A DNA stretch of 64,000 nucleotides, from contig NZ_FNDH01000003.1 in NCBI RefSeq assembly GCF_900100485.1, forward strand, positions 1-64,000, read 5' to 3'. Below the pieces are notes generated by a model. It was not told the origin of the DNA. It ran no database searches and saw nothing but the letters and a program-made list of their open reading frames with translations. The translations under genes and the position numbers were made by a program. The DNA is from Nitrosomonas sp. Nm132 (GTDB taxonomy: Bacteria; Pseudomonadota; Gammaproteobacteria; Burkholderiales; Nitrosomonadaceae). This document shows positions 1 through 8,982 of this stretch, one piece after another; position 1 is the stretch's first letter; the number at the start of each line of letters is the position of its first letter.

Positions 1-137
1 ACAGCCATGACGCCTTGCTCATCCAAATATCCCAAAATAATTCGTGCCCGAAACACCGCTTTGTAGGGCTCCGTTTGGCTATTCGCCCGCCGCTCCAATG
101 TTTTCCGTGTCCGTTCATCGCAATTTAATAGGTGCAT
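1..137 (-). pseudogene. IS630-like transposase, N-terminal part (runs off the window)
   Basis: An open frame enters from the left edge on the minus strand. Its ATG at 137-135 is preceded by a strong GGGAGG ribosome site. The 45 visible residues (MHLLNCDERTRKTLERR..., then YKAVFRARIILGYLDEQG) resemble the N-terminal helix-turn-helix of IS630/Tc1-mariner-type transposases, which typically read LxRRxRSxTxPxRxxxRARIIL. The catalytic DDE part would lie outside the window, so I cannot tell whether the gene is intact. IS630-type enzymes duplicate a TA target, which matters because small elements in this window also show TA duplications. The family call rests on a short stretch. Confidence 0.5.
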
Positions 138-218
138 ATGCTTCCTCCCTGGAAGATAGCATGCACCTTATCGCTAAATAATGCAATTAAGCACTAGCGT
201 TTGTGGAGCATGATTTCT

Positions 219-329
219 ACAGTATTGGAGGCTTTATTCCGTTAGCACTTATGTTGGTATTGTTATCACGCAGCCATCGCATTATTGGAAAGATTACAGC
301 ATTGGAGGCTTTATTCCGTTAGTACTTAT
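219..329. repeat. Direct repeat pair, 34 bp, 77-bp period
   Basis: Positions 219-252 and 296-329 share 32 of 34 bases (core TTGGAGGCTTTATTCCGTTA). They lie between the transposase start and the glycosyltransferase gene. Nothing else is recognisable in 138-423. They may be remnants of insertion-sequence ends or paired regulatory sites for the gene at 424. Confidence 0.6.
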
Positions 330-423
330 AAAGGAAATGGGTCGATAGTCAATGCCGGCTCCGTAATGATATTTCTTACTTTCATAGTTTCGAACTCAAC
401 TTCAACAATTAACCGGAATTACC

Positions 424-1182
424 ATGATTACACCTAAACGAACTCAAGTACTTGACACACAGGTTGATTGCATCAATATGACTGGCGCACTTAAATATGT
501 TGATCACCATATTCTAACCGGCAATAAGGCAGATACCATCCTGGCGGTCAATCCTGAAAAGATTTATGCCTTGAGGCAGAACAGATTCTTGAAGGATTTC
601 TTTAGCAAAGCGGCGATTCTGATCCCGGATGGCATAGGAATTGTGTTTGCCATGCGCATGAATGGGCACAAAGCCGAGCGTGTAGCCGGTGCTGATCTGA
701 TGCAGCAAATCTGTGCACAAGCTGAGAAAAAGGGCTATAGGATTTTCATCTACGGCGCGAAGGAAGAAGTAAACCGAGGTGCAGTAGAGCGCCTGCGTGA
801 ACGTCATCCTGCTATCCAGATCGTTGGCCGCGCCAATGGCTACGTTAAAGAAGAAGGCATGGGAGCACTGGTAGCGCAAATCAATGAATCAAAAGCAGAG
901 ATACTCTTTGTCGCAATGGGTAGTCCACGACAGGAAGAGTGGATGGCAAAGTATCTCGACCAGCTAGAAACAGTCAGAATATGTCAAGGTATTGGAGGTA
1001 CGCTCGATACAATAGTAGGCACCGTAAAGCGCGCACCACTACTCATGCAACGCCTCAATCTTGAGTGGTTTTACCGGTTGTTGCAGCAGCCAACGCGGGC
1101 CAGCAGACAAATCAAGCTTCTTCGATACGTTAGGGAAATAGGCATTGATCGTCTGAGATCATTAATGGCAGGCTCACACTAA
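424..1182 (+). CDS. WecG/TagA/CpsF-family glycosyltransferase
   Basis: This 252-residue protein has the family pattern. AVNPEKI near residue 40 and PDGIGIVFA near residue 68 are followed by VAGADLM, then the nucleotide-sugar segment GSPRQEEW near residue 160 and GTLDTIVGTVKRAP near residue 195. It ends with the typical LEWFYRLLQQPTR. Members of this family (GT26) transfer N-acetylmannosaminuronic acid or a related sugar onto a lipid-linked intermediate for surface polysaccharide, at the inner face of the membrane. The length is normal. No other polysaccharide genes are visible, although the cluster may continue left of the window. The exact sugar cannot be read from the sequence. Confidence 0.85.
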   Translation: MITPKRTQVLDTQVDCINMTGALKYVDHHILTGNKADTILAVNPEKIYALRQNRFLKDFFSKAAILIPDGIGIVFAMRMNGHKAERVAGADLMQQICAQAEKKGYRIFIYGAKEEVNRGAVERLRERHPAIQIVGRANGYVKEEGMGALVAQINESKAEILFVAMGSPRQEEWMAKYLDQLETVRICQGIGGTLDTIVGTVKRAPLLMQRLNLEWFYRLLQQPTRASRQIKLLRYVREIGIDRLRSLMAGSH

Positions 1183-1225
1183 TTGATTTACTGCCCAGTC
1201 TCCCAGACTCACTATTAACCGGTAT

Positions 1226-2185
1226 ATGACAGGGTACATCGATGTATTCAACGGCGACGCTGACGGCATCTGTGCGCTGATTCAGCTTCGGCTGGCTGAT
1301 CCGGTGGATGCTCAATTAATTACCGGCGTCAAACGTGAAATCGCCCTGCTACAGCAAGTTGATGCCACGCAGGGCGATCAAATCACGGTTCTGGATATCT
1401 CGCTTGATCGTAACCGCGCCGATCTTCAACGATTGCTTGCGACTGGTGCAAACATTCGTTATTTTGATCATCATTTTGCCGGCGAAATTCCTGTTCATCA
1501 CAGATTGCAAACGATCATTGACGAGTCCCCAGAAGTTTGCACCAGCTTGCTGGTTGATCGCTATCTGAAGGAACGTTACTCGCTATGGGCCATAGTCGCT
1601 GCTTTCGGTGATAACCTGGTGCAGGTCGCTGAAAAGCGCTGCGCTGAACTTAACCTGAATGCAGCCGATACCCGGCGCTTGCGTCAACTGGGTGAGTTGC
1701 TCAACTACAATGGTTATGGTACGCGTATCGAGGATCTGCATTTCCATCCTGCTTCACTTTTTCAGGCGATGCGGCATTTCGTTGATCCGCGTCAGGCCTA
1801 TGAGCGCTCACCCGAGCTGGCTGTGCTGGCAGCAGGTTATGCAAATGATATGGAGCACGTCAAAACGCTGATGCCCGAACAGGTCTCGCCTGCCATTGCA
1901 GTTTATCGGCTGCCGGACACAGCCTGGGCGCGTCGCGTGATAGGCCTCTGGGCCAACGAGCTATCGCAAATGTACCCTGAACGCACTCATTTGATTCTTT
2001 GCCCGGATGGAGAAGGGATGTTTTCGGCCAGCGTGCGCGCTGCCAGAATACGCCCATATGGCGCTTCAGCCTTTTGTCGCCGTTATCCAGAGGGAGGCGG
2101 GCGCGAAGCGGCGGCTGGGATCAATCGATTTCCAGAAACAGCTATAATCGGTCTGATCGCTGATTTTGAGCAAACGTTTGGTTAA
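1226..2185 (+). CDS. DHH-family phosphoesterase
   Basis: The 319-residue protein carries the DHH phosphoesterase metal motifs: NGDADG (residues 9-14), a middle DIS (57-59) and the signature DHH (81-83). Near residue 295 is a C-terminal DHHA1-like GGGREAAAGI. Relatives cleave phosphodiester or phosphoanhydride bonds with Mn or Mg (RecJ, nanoRNase, exopolyphosphatase). The lack of extra domains fits a small, uncharacterised DHH hydrolase. Its substrate cannot be inferred. Its TAA stop is formed exactly at the junction with the MITE at 2185-2348, and removing the element restores a TAA stop at the same place. Confidence 0.8.
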   Translation: MTGYIDVFNGDADGICALIQLRLADPVDAQLITGVKREIALLQQVDATQGDQITVLDISLDRNRADLQRLLATGANIRYFDHHFAGEIPVHHRLQTIIDESPEVCTSLLVDRYLKERYSLWAIVAAFGDNLVQVAEKRCAELNLNAADTRRLRQLGELLNYNGYGTRIEDLHFHPASLFQAMRHFVDPRQAYERSPELAVLAAGYANDMEHVKTLMPEQVSPAIAVYRLPDTAWARRVIGLWANELSQMYPERTHLILCPDGEGMFSASVRAARIRPYGASAFCRRYPEGGGREAAAGINRFPETAIIGLIADFEQTFG

Positions 2186-2348
2186 CCCGAATATTTCATA
2201 AATTGGCACGTGCCCTCACTTGTCTTTTGATTAATAAGAAAGATTTTGCTCAGTCGGGTGTATGAATCACTACACCACTCTTTCTCAAAACTTCCCTATT
2301 AATCAAAATCCTGCGTGATCATCACGCGAATTTATGAAATATTCGGGC
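2185..2348 (-). mobile_element. MITE family A, copy 1 (164 bp, TA target duplication)
   Basis: The terminal inverted repeats CCCGAATATTTCATAAATT and its complement bound the element. It is flanked by TA at 2183-2184 and 2349-2350. A second internal inverted repeat (TTTTGATTAATAAGAAAG and partner) and a GGGTGTA...TACACCC hairpin mean that the whole unit can fold into one long stem. It has no coding capacity. It is in reverse orientation to copies 2-4. Its first base supplies the last base of the TAA stop of the DHH gene. Confidence 0.85.
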
Positions 2349-2483
2349 TAACCTGACTGAAGAGACTATCTTTTATGTCTGCGCAGCGCGCCATGCCTAA
2401 AAGACCCGGTTTTTTATAAAAAATCTTATAAAAACTCAACAATGTCACATGCATGGCAATTTCAGGTAGCTATATTGATCATA

Positions 2484-2559
2484 CTTCAAAATTCGGTTCT
2501 CGTAATCTCTCACTCAGCCTTCTCCCAGCGGGAGAAGGTATTGATGCCGAATTTTGAAG
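2484..2559. repeat. Palindromic repeat family B, copy 1
   Basis: Inverted ends CTTCAAAATTCGG and CCGAATTTTGAAG enclose a central CTTCTCCCAGCGGGAGAAGG hairpin. TA lies directly outside both ends (2482-2483, 2560-2561), as a TA-duplicating MITE would leave. Further copies lie at 26336-26409 and 29765-29866. Confidence 0.75.
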
Positions 2560-2650
2560 TAATTCCAATTCCTAATAGAAAAGGCAATAATTTTTGACAT
2601 ATGGCGGATTGTCTAAACTTGAGAATACAGCTACAAAAGCGAGAACTCAA

Positions 2651-2767
2651 ATGCCTGATTTCTCACTGATGGCAGATCGTTCCAGTAAATCCATTGCTGT
2701 TTCCGGCAAGCCCGCCGAACCACGAATCCGCATGAGCATGCCGGTGCTCCTGCCGGACGGCGTTTAA
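2651..2767 (+). CDS. Possible small ORF, 38 residues, unknown
   Basis: A short frame starts MPDFSLMADRSSKS and ends PVLLPDGV. Its second half has GC-rich third codon positions like local genes. A weak GAGA ribosome site precedes the ATG. I recognise no family, and it could be the tail of a decayed gene. It lies between the family-B palindrome and the 3' end of the convergent MutS-like gene. Confidence 0.2.
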   Translation: MPDFSLMADRSSKSIAVSGKPAEPRIRMSMPVLLPDGV

Positions 2768-2784
2768 CCAGAGAGAGATCTTTT

Positions 2785-4443
2785 CTAGGATTTTCCTGGC
2801 AATGTCGCCAGGTGCTTTTCTACATCCTCCTTGCTGAAACCGATGGCACTCGCCACGCGATCGGCATGGCTGACTCGGGATATTCCTGAGATCAACCGGT
2901 GAGTGGGGCCTTCTGGCAGAAACTCGGCTTGCAAATAGCTGCCGATGCCTTCGCTCTGTAAGCGCTCGCACAATTCGTGATTATGCGTAACCAAAATCGT
3001 TGTTGCGCCAAGCTTATGAAAACCTTTGAGCACATACTCGGAAAGTGTCATTTTTTCTTCAAAAGTCGTCCCTTCCGCAAGCTCGTCGAGTACGACCAGA
3101 CTGAGTGCGGTCGAATTGAAAAAAATCTCGCGGGTTTGTTTCAGTTCGTGAGCAAAGCGCCCCATTCCTTCGTCCAGACGTCCTGGTTCCGGCACCTGAT
3201 AAAAAATATGCTCGGCTGGCACCAGCCGCGCCGCTGAGGCTGGAATATAGCCTCCTGCCTGTCCTAGCAACTGAATCTGCGCGACCGTTTTGCAATACGC
3301 TGTTTTTCCACCACTATTTGGTCCGGTGATAATCAGTAACCGATTGGCTGCATCCAGTCTGATATCATTGGGCACATAGTCTGGTTGTGTTTTGGCAAGC
3401 AATGGATTTTTTGCATTCGTAACGGTGAGCGTGTGCTGCCCGGCTGTGATGATTTCAGGTAATGCCATTTCTTCGCGAACAGATTGAGCATAGCGACGCA
3501 AAGACAGTAATTCATCGATCATGCCAAGTGCTTCCAATGCCTTGGCCAGATCGGGGCTTTGACGGAAAAGCTTCTGCAGCGGATAAATCACCGAATCCCG
3601 GTCGGAAGAACTGACGGCTTGCATAATGATGGGAATAATCGGCACGGTCAGGATCAGGATACCGTAACCAATATAGCTGGCACCTAACTCAACCAGCATA
3701 TTCTGAAAGAAAAAAAGCAGACCTGTTACGATGGACAGAAATATCAGTGATGGCAGCCATTTGAACATGGATGGGCGGAAGCGGGGAATAGGCAGGTAGC
3801 GCGGCTTCTCTTCGCTGGTTTTAAACTTGCCATCGATGACGTAAATTGGGCCCTGCATCAAAGCGTAGGTTCGTGACCCCCCAAAATCACGAATGGCCTG
3901 AATCAGTTCCTGCAAATAAGTGCTTTGGACAGGCGGCAGTGAATCCGCTTCTTCGACCAAATCGATTGCAAATTCAGTTCCATCAATGAACTGATGATAA
4001 CCATATCCCCCAAACTCAAGCTTTCCCGTTTTATTTTTTGGATTATCCGTGGTGAGCCCACCCGCAAATTCTCCATAAAGAAGGTAGTAGAGTAATTCTT
4101 CCCCAGGCGCCATTTTCTTAACAAAGCCATCAAGCGCTGCGAACAGTTGGGGATTGGCTGCCAACTCACGTAAGGCTTCCTGTTTTTTTTGCAACAGCTG
4201 TGCGTCATGAGTAGGCCTGGCCAATGAACGATAAAGGACAGATTGCCCTATCTGGGTTTCTGCCTGATTGATTTCGTCAAATAAAGCATCCGCTTCAATC
4301 GCATGGAATGTCTTGGGATCCAGCACACCATAATCAGCGTCGGTTGGCCGCGTATCCCGTACACCCGCAGGCTGCTTACCACTCGATAAAATAAATGATC
4401 CACGCCAGATAGGAATGGAATTGGATTCTGTTGCATCACTCAT
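2785..4443 (-). CDS. Membrane-anchored MutS-like ATPase
   Basis: The C-terminal half is a MutS-type ABC ATPase. It has Walker A GPNSGGKT near residue 373, a following QxxLLxQxG segment, Walker B LVVLDELAEGTT, and the switch histidine in ILVTHNHELC. The N-terminal half lacks the mismatch-recognition domains. Near residues 230-280 it carries two hydrophobic segments (LIFLSIVTGLLFFF and ILILTVPIIPIIM) that should span the membrane. Thus it is not mismatch-repair MutS but one of the poorly studied membrane MutS-related proteins. I start it at the ATG at 4443, which has AGGGGA eight bases upstream. A longer frame begins only with TTG at 4476. Its role is unknown. Confidence 0.75.
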   Translation of the reverse strand: MSDATESNSIPIWRGSFILSSGKQPAGVRDTRPTDADYGVLDPKTFHAIEADALFDEINQAETQIGQSVLYRSLARPTHDAQLLQKKQEALRELAANPQLFAALDGFVKKMAPGEELLYYLLYGEFAGGLTTDNPKNKTGKLEFGGYGYHQFIDGTEFAIDLVEEADSLPPVQSTYLQELIQAIRDFGGSRTYALMQGPIYVIDGKFKTSEEKPRYLPIPRFRPSMFKWLPSLIFLSIVTGLLFFFQNMLVELGASYIGYGILILTVPIIPIIMQAVSSSDRDSVIYPLQKLFRQSPDLAKALEALGMIDELLSLRRYAQSVREEMALPEIITAGQHTLTVTNAKNPLLAKTQPDYVPNDIRLDAANRLLIITGPNSGGKTAYCKTVAQIQLLGQAGGYIPASAARLVPAEHIFYQVPEPGRLDEGMGRFAHELKQTREIFFNSTALSLVVLDELAEGTTFEEKMTLSEYVLKGFHKLGATTILVTHNHELCERLQSEGIGSYLQAEFLPEGPTHRLISGISRVSHADRVASAIGFSKEDVEKHLATLPGKS

Positions 4444-4657
4444 GATTGTTTCCCCTGTTTTGACAAAATGATTCAAATAGCTCTTACGCTAATTAGTATG
4501 CACATAACTTTATCTGATTTTATTTCAATGCGTGGCATAATCGGGTAAACGATTCCCGCGTAATCGATCATTTCTTTCCCCAATAAAAATTGATAATCAC
4601 ATTCTGAGTACAGTTGCCTATTGAGCCAGCAGAAAAAATGGTTCAGGCATTTTTATC

Positions 4658-5812
4658 ATGCAAAAAACAAAAATATTGTCCCGTTTGCTCCTTTTTCTAT
4701 TCATCGTTGCGCTGCTGGGTTATGCCGGCTGGCAGCTAACACGCAAATCCCCTATGGAAGTGGAACTTGCCGCGATTACACGCGGCACAGTGGAAGCCAC
4801 TGTCGTCAATACGCGTGCGGGTACGATCAAAGCCTGCCGGAGAGCCAAACTGGCTCCTGCTGTGGGAGGACAAATTATTAAACTGCCCGTAGATGATGGC
4901 GATCGCGTCGAGGAAGGGGCGATACTGCTGGAACTATGGAATGCCGATCTGGTGGCACAATATGAACTGGCCAAACAACAATTAGCTACCGCCAAAAGCC
5001 GCCAACGCGAAGCCTGCATCATGGCTCAAAATGCCCAACGCGAATCAATCCGTACCCAGCAGCTCGTTTCCCAAGGGTTTGTCAGCCCACAGCGGGCCGA
5101 AGATGCCGATGCCAATGCGCAAGCTCGCCAAGCAGGCTGTGCAGCTACAGCAGCCGATGTCAAGCGCGCGCAAGCACAAATCGAAGTCACTCAGGCCAAT
5201 CTGGATCGCACCATACTGTATGCGCCCTTTGCTGGCATCATTGCCCAGGTTACGGGCGAGCTGGGTGAATACACCATGCCCTCCCCGCCAGGCATTCCTA
5301 CACCTCCCGCGATCGACCTGATTGATGATTCTTGTTTGTATGTCAGTGCGCCGATGGATGAAGTGGATGCGCCTAAAATAAAAATCGGACAGGAAGCACG
5401 CATTACGTTGGACGCACTGCCTGGCCAATCCTTTGCTGGAACGGTGCGCCGTATTGCGCCATATGTCACAGAAATCGAAAAGCAGGCACGCACCGTGGAT
5501 GTTGAAGTCAATTTTACCGAAGGCTCAAACTATGCTTTATTAGTAGGTTACAGCGCGGATGTCGAAGTGATCACTGATCGGCATGAACAGGTTCTGCGTA
5601 TCCCAACCTCCGCTATCCGGCAACAGGGCAAAGTGCTGATATTGGGTCAGCATGATCGCCTGGAAGAACGTACGCTGAAAATAGGGCTGGCCAATTGGGC
5701 ATTCACGGAAATTATCAGTGGCTTGGCGGAAGGCGATCAGGTAGTGACCTCCTTTGACGACGAAAGTACTGTGGCCGGCGTGATCGTCAAACCCAAAACA
5801 GCTCAGCCATGA
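4658..5812 (+). CDS. Periplasmic adaptor (HlyD/MacA-type) of an ABC exporter
   Basis: This is a 384-residue membrane fusion protein. It has an N-terminal membrane anchor (residues 7-26), then a split lipoyl/barrel-sandwich domain around a coiled-coil hairpin at about 105-185 that is rich in Ala, Gln and Lys (AKQQLATAKSRQRE). A beta-barrel domain follows, with the conserved LYAPFAGIIAQV and a GxVxxIAPYV segment. It heads a four-gene operon in which every junction is a 4-base stop/start overlap. It would couple the inner-membrane ABC permeases to an outer-membrane channel, which is not encoded here. The substrate is unknown; related Dev/Mac systems export lipids, peptides or macrolides. Confidence 0.85.
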   Translation: MQKTKILSRLLLFLFIVALLGYAGWQLTRKSPMEVELAAITRGTVEATVVNTRAGTIKACRRAKLAPAVGGQIIKLPVDDGDRVEEGAILLELWNADLVAQYELAKQQLATAKSRQREACIMAQNAQRESIRTQQLVSQGFVSPQRAEDADANAQARQAGCAATAADVKRAQAQIEVTQANLDRTILYAPFAGIIAQVTGELGEYTMPSPPGIPTPPAIDLIDDSCLYVSAPMDEVDAPKIKIGQEARITLDALPGQSFAGTVRRIAPYVTEIEKQARTVDVEVNFTEGSNYALLVGYSADVEVITDRHEQVLRIPTSAIRQQGKVLILGQHDRLEERTLKIGLANWAFTEIISGLAEGDQVVTSFDDESTVAGVIVKPKTAQP

Positions 5813-6480
5813 TCCAGCTTTCAGCCATTACCCGCGCCTTTCATATGGGAGATCAGGAGATTCGTGCGCTCGATCACATTGATCTGGAAATTGTCTCGGG
5901 TGAATATGTATCGATCATGGGACCTTCTGGTTCAGGGAAATCCACCCTGCTCAACGTCATCGGCCTGCTGGATAGGCCAGATAGCGGACGCTACCAGCTC
6001 GATGGCAAAGACGTCACTGATTTAACCGAAACCGAGCAGGCGCGTGTGCGCAGAGAAAAAATTGGTTTTGTTTTTCAATCGTTTCATCTTGTCCCTCGCC
6101 TCACCGCTGCAGAAAATATCGAGCTGCCGCTGATCCTAACCGGTATTCCACCGGCTGAGCGCAAAACGCGCGTAGAACAGGCATTAGCTGCCTTTAATCT
6201 GAGCGAACGCGCTCGACATCGCCCGGCTGAATTATCCGGTGGCCAGCGCCAGCGGGTCGCGATTGCACGCGCGACCATTCTGCGCCCAACCGCCTTGCTG
6301 GCGGATGAACCAACAGGCAATCTCGATCATCGAATTGGCTCGGAGGTAATGGCGCTACTGGAAGATCTGCATCATACCGGCACTACCCTCATTGTGGTGA
6401 CACATGATCGCGAACTGGGATTACGGGCACACCGCCGCATTGCCATGCGCGATGGTCATATCGTGGCAGATGAACAATGA
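5809..6480 (+). CDS. ABC exporter ATPase (MacB/LolD-type)
   Basis: The 223-residue ATPase has Walker A GPSGSGKS (about residue 39), a Q-loop in GFVFQSFHLVPRLTAAENI, signature LSGGQRQRVAIARA, Walker B ALLADEPTGNLD and the switch VVTHD. The QSFHLVPRLTAAENI form is typical of the LolD/MacB branch, which works mechanically from the periplasmic side instead of moving substrate through the membrane. It overlaps the adaptor gene upstream and the permease gene downstream by four bases each, so the three are translationally coupled. Confidence 0.9.
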   Translation: MIQLSAITRAFHMGDQEIRALDHIDLEIVSGEYVSIMGPSGSGKSTLLNVIGLLDRPDSGRYQLDGKDVTDLTETEQARVRREKIGFVFQSFHLVPRLTAAENIELPLILTGIPPAERKTRVEQALAAFNLSERARHRPAELSGGQRQRVAIARATILRPTALLADEPTGNLDHRIGSEVMALLEDLHHTGTTLIVVTHDRELGLRAHRRIAMRDGHIVADEQ

Positions 6481-7679
6481 AGCTACGGGATACCCTGCAG
6501 TTTTCATTCAAGACGGTCACGAGCTACCCTATCCGCTCATTTCTCATCATTCTGGCGATGGCGCTGGGTGTGACTGCAGTCGTCGTCCTGACTGCGCTGG
6601 GTGATGGCGCGCGCCGTTATGTGATTCATCAATTCTCATCAATCGGTACCAATCTGATCATCGTTTTACCTGGTCGTGCTGAAACCGCTGGCAGCTTCCC
6701 CGGTGCAGCCATGGGGCAGACTCCACGTGATCTGACATTAGAAGATGCCCGCTGGATTGGCCAGCTTCCTCAGGTGCGGCGCTATGCTCCGCTCAATGTG
6801 GGATCTGCTGAACTCGCTGGCGCCAGCCGCTTGCGGGAAGTCACTGTACTGGGCGGCACCGCAAATATTTTGCCCATCCGGCACATGGAGCTTGCGCAAG
6901 GCAGCTTTCTGGCACATGGCTCGCAACACAGCGCACAAATCGTATTGGGAGCAAAACTGGCTGAGGAATTTTTTCCCGATGGCAACGCAGTAGGTCAGCG
7001 TATCAGGCTAGCCGACCGGCGATTCATCGTATCAGGCATCCTGGCCAGTCAGGGAGAAACGATGGGATACAATTCAGATGAGATCGTCATTATTCCGATT
7101 AATCATGCCCAAGCGCTCTTCGATACCACATCGCTTTTTCGCATCCTGATCGAAGTCAGGAATCGCAGTGATATTCTCTCTGTTAAAGAAGCCGTTCGTC
7201 AGGCACTGATTCAACGTCACGATGGCGAAGAGGATGTTACCATCATTACCCAGGATGCTGTACTCGCCACTTTCGACCGCATTCTGCGGGCGCTCACGCT
7301 CGGCGTGGCTGGCATTGCTGCGATCAGTCTGGCGGTAGCCGGTATTCTGGTCATGAATGTCATGCTGGTAGCAGTCAGTCAGCGCACAAGCGAAATCGGC
7401 TTACTCAAAGCACTCGGTGCACCTGCAAGCGATATTCGCCGTTTATTTCTCGCTGAAGCCGCCTGGTTATCTCTTACGGGCGCCATCTTCGGTCTTATTC
7501 TGGGATATCTGGGTAGCCTGCTGATTCGCCTTGCTTATCCGCAGCTACCTGCCTGGCCGCCTGTCTGGGCCAGTCTAGCCGGCATCATGGTTGCGCTGAC
7601 AACCGGTATTATTGCCGGTCTGCTGCCTGCCGCCCGCGCTGCACGCTTGGATCCCGTCAAAGCATTGAGTGGCAAATGA
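6477..7679 (+). CDS. FtsX/MacB-type ABC permease 1
   Basis: The 400-residue permease has the MacB topology. One N-terminal membrane helix (SFLIILAMALGVTAVVVLTAL) is followed by a large periplasmic MacB-PCD domain of about 220 residues and a C-terminal block of three helices. The block contains the family signature SEIGLLKALGA and ends PAARAARLDPVKAL. It is followed by a second, divergent permease gene overlapping by four bases, so the transporter is probably a heterodimer of two half-permeases with two copies of the separate ATPase. Confidence 0.88.
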   Translation: MKLRDTLQFSFKTVTSYPIRSFLIILAMALGVTAVVVLTALGDGARRYVIHQFSSIGTNLIIVLPGRAETAGSFPGAAMGQTPRDLTLEDARWIGQLPQVRRYAPLNVGSAELAGASRLREVTVLGGTANILPIRHMELAQGSFLAHGSQHSAQIVLGAKLAEEFFPDGNAVGQRIRLADRRFIVSGILASQGETMGYNSDEIVIIPINHAQALFDTTSLFRILIEVRNRSDILSVKEAVRQALIQRHDGEEDVTIITQDAVLATFDRILRALTLGVAGIAAISLAVAGILVMNVMLVAVSQRTSEIGLLKALGAPASDIRRLFLAEAAWLSLTGAIFGLILGYLGSLLIRLAYPQLPAWPPVWASLAGIMVALTTGIIAGLLPAARAARLDPVKALSGK

Positions 7680-8875
7680 AAATACTCGACACGTTTCAGT
7701 TTGCGCTCCATGCTCTGACAGCCCATCGGCTCCGCACACTATTGTCAGCATCGGGAATTGCTATTGGCATTGCGGCCGTCATCCTGCTGACTTCGATTGG
7801 CGAAGGGATTCAGCGTTTCGTGCTGGCTGAATTTACCCAGTTTGGCACCAATATCCTGAACGTTACCCCAGGGAAAACCAAAGCACATGGTAGATCGGTT
7901 GGCTCCATCAGCAGTGCGCGCATACTGACGATTGAAGATGCACTGGCCGTTAAGCACTCGCGCTATGCTCAATACGTCAACCCCAGTGTCATGGGTAATG
8001 CTGAAATCCGTGCGGAAGGCCGCAGTCGGCGTGTTACCGTTTACGGGCAAGGTCATGATTTTGACAAAGCCTTCAATATGAGCGTGGCGACTGGGCAATT
8101 CCTGCCTGCGGATGATCCACGCAATCCACGCGCATTTGCTGTACTCGGTGCAAAAGCGCATAGCGAGCTATTCGGCAATGCCAATCCGCTCGGCGCCATC
8201 TTGCAGGTCGGCGGCTCACGTTTCCGTATCATCGGAGTCATGGCGCCCAAGGGACAAATTCTCGGATTTGATCTGGATGATACCGTATTCATTCCCACTA
8301 CGCGGGCGCTGGAAGTATTTAACCGCGAAGGCCTCATGGAAATCCAGATCGTCTATCCGCCGGAAACGTCCTTGAATGCCGTCGTGGAAGACGTGCGGCG
8401 CATTCTGATTGAACGGCATGGACGCGAGGATTTTACGCTTACCCCTCAGCAGCAGATGCTCAGTACCCTGTCTACCGTATTGAACATACTCACCTTTGCC
8501 GTCGCTGCTTTGGGCGGGATTTCGCTATTGGTCGGTGCTGTGGGTATGGTGACGCTCATGCATATCTCCGTCGCTGAGCGCGTGGCAGAGATTGGCTTGC
8601 TCAATGCACTAGGCGCTACCCGTGGCCGTATCCGCCTGCTGTTTTTGATGGAGTCTACCGTACTGTCAACACTCGGCGGATTAGCCGGGCTGGCGATTGG
8701 CACCGCGCTTGCTTCGCTGCTCAAAATCGTGGTGAGCGGTTTACCCGTCAGTATTCCGTGGAATTTTGTCACGGGCGCCTTGGCAGTATCCGTGTTGATC
8801 GGCCTGGCGGCAGGCGTTATCCCCGCCATGCACGCCGCACGGCTCAATCCGATCGATGCGTTGAGGGCAGAGTAA
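7676..8875 (+). CDS. FtsX/MacB-type ABC permease 2
   Basis: The 399-residue paralogue of the preceding permease has the same layout: N-terminal helix TLLSASGIAIGIAAVILLTSI, periplasmic core, and three C-terminal helices with VAEIGLLNALGATRGRI and the end MHAARLNPIDALRAE. Clear divergence between the two copies suggests an old duplication and an obligate heterodimer. It is the last gene of the operon. An AACTCTCA...TGAGAGTT inverted repeat directly follows (8874-8933). Confidence 0.88.
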   Translation: MKILDTFQFALHALTAHRLRTLLSASGIAIGIAAVILLTSIGEGIQRFVLAEFTQFGTNILNVTPGKTKAHGRSVGSISSARILTIEDALAVKHSRYAQYVNPSVMGNAEIRAEGRSRRVTVYGQGHDFDKAFNMSVATGQFLPADDPRNPRAFAVLGAKAHSELFGNANPLGAILQVGGSRFRIIGVMAPKGQILGFDLDDTVFIPTTRALEVFNREGLMEIQIVYPPETSLNAVVEDVRRILIERHGREDFTLTPQQQMLSTLSTVLNILTFAVAALGGISLLVGAVGMVTLMHISVAERVAEIGLLNALGATRGRIRLLFLMESTVLSTLGGLAGLAIGTALASLLKIVVSGLPVSIPWNFVTGALAVSVLIGLAAGVIPAMHAARLNPIDALRAE

Positions 8876-8982
8876 CTCTCAATTCGAAAAACCCCCGCAC
8901 CAATTTTCAATTGAATTCATAGGGGTGAGAGTTGTAAGCTGTCATTTCCCGTTCTTATACTTATTTTGATTGCTCACATTTC

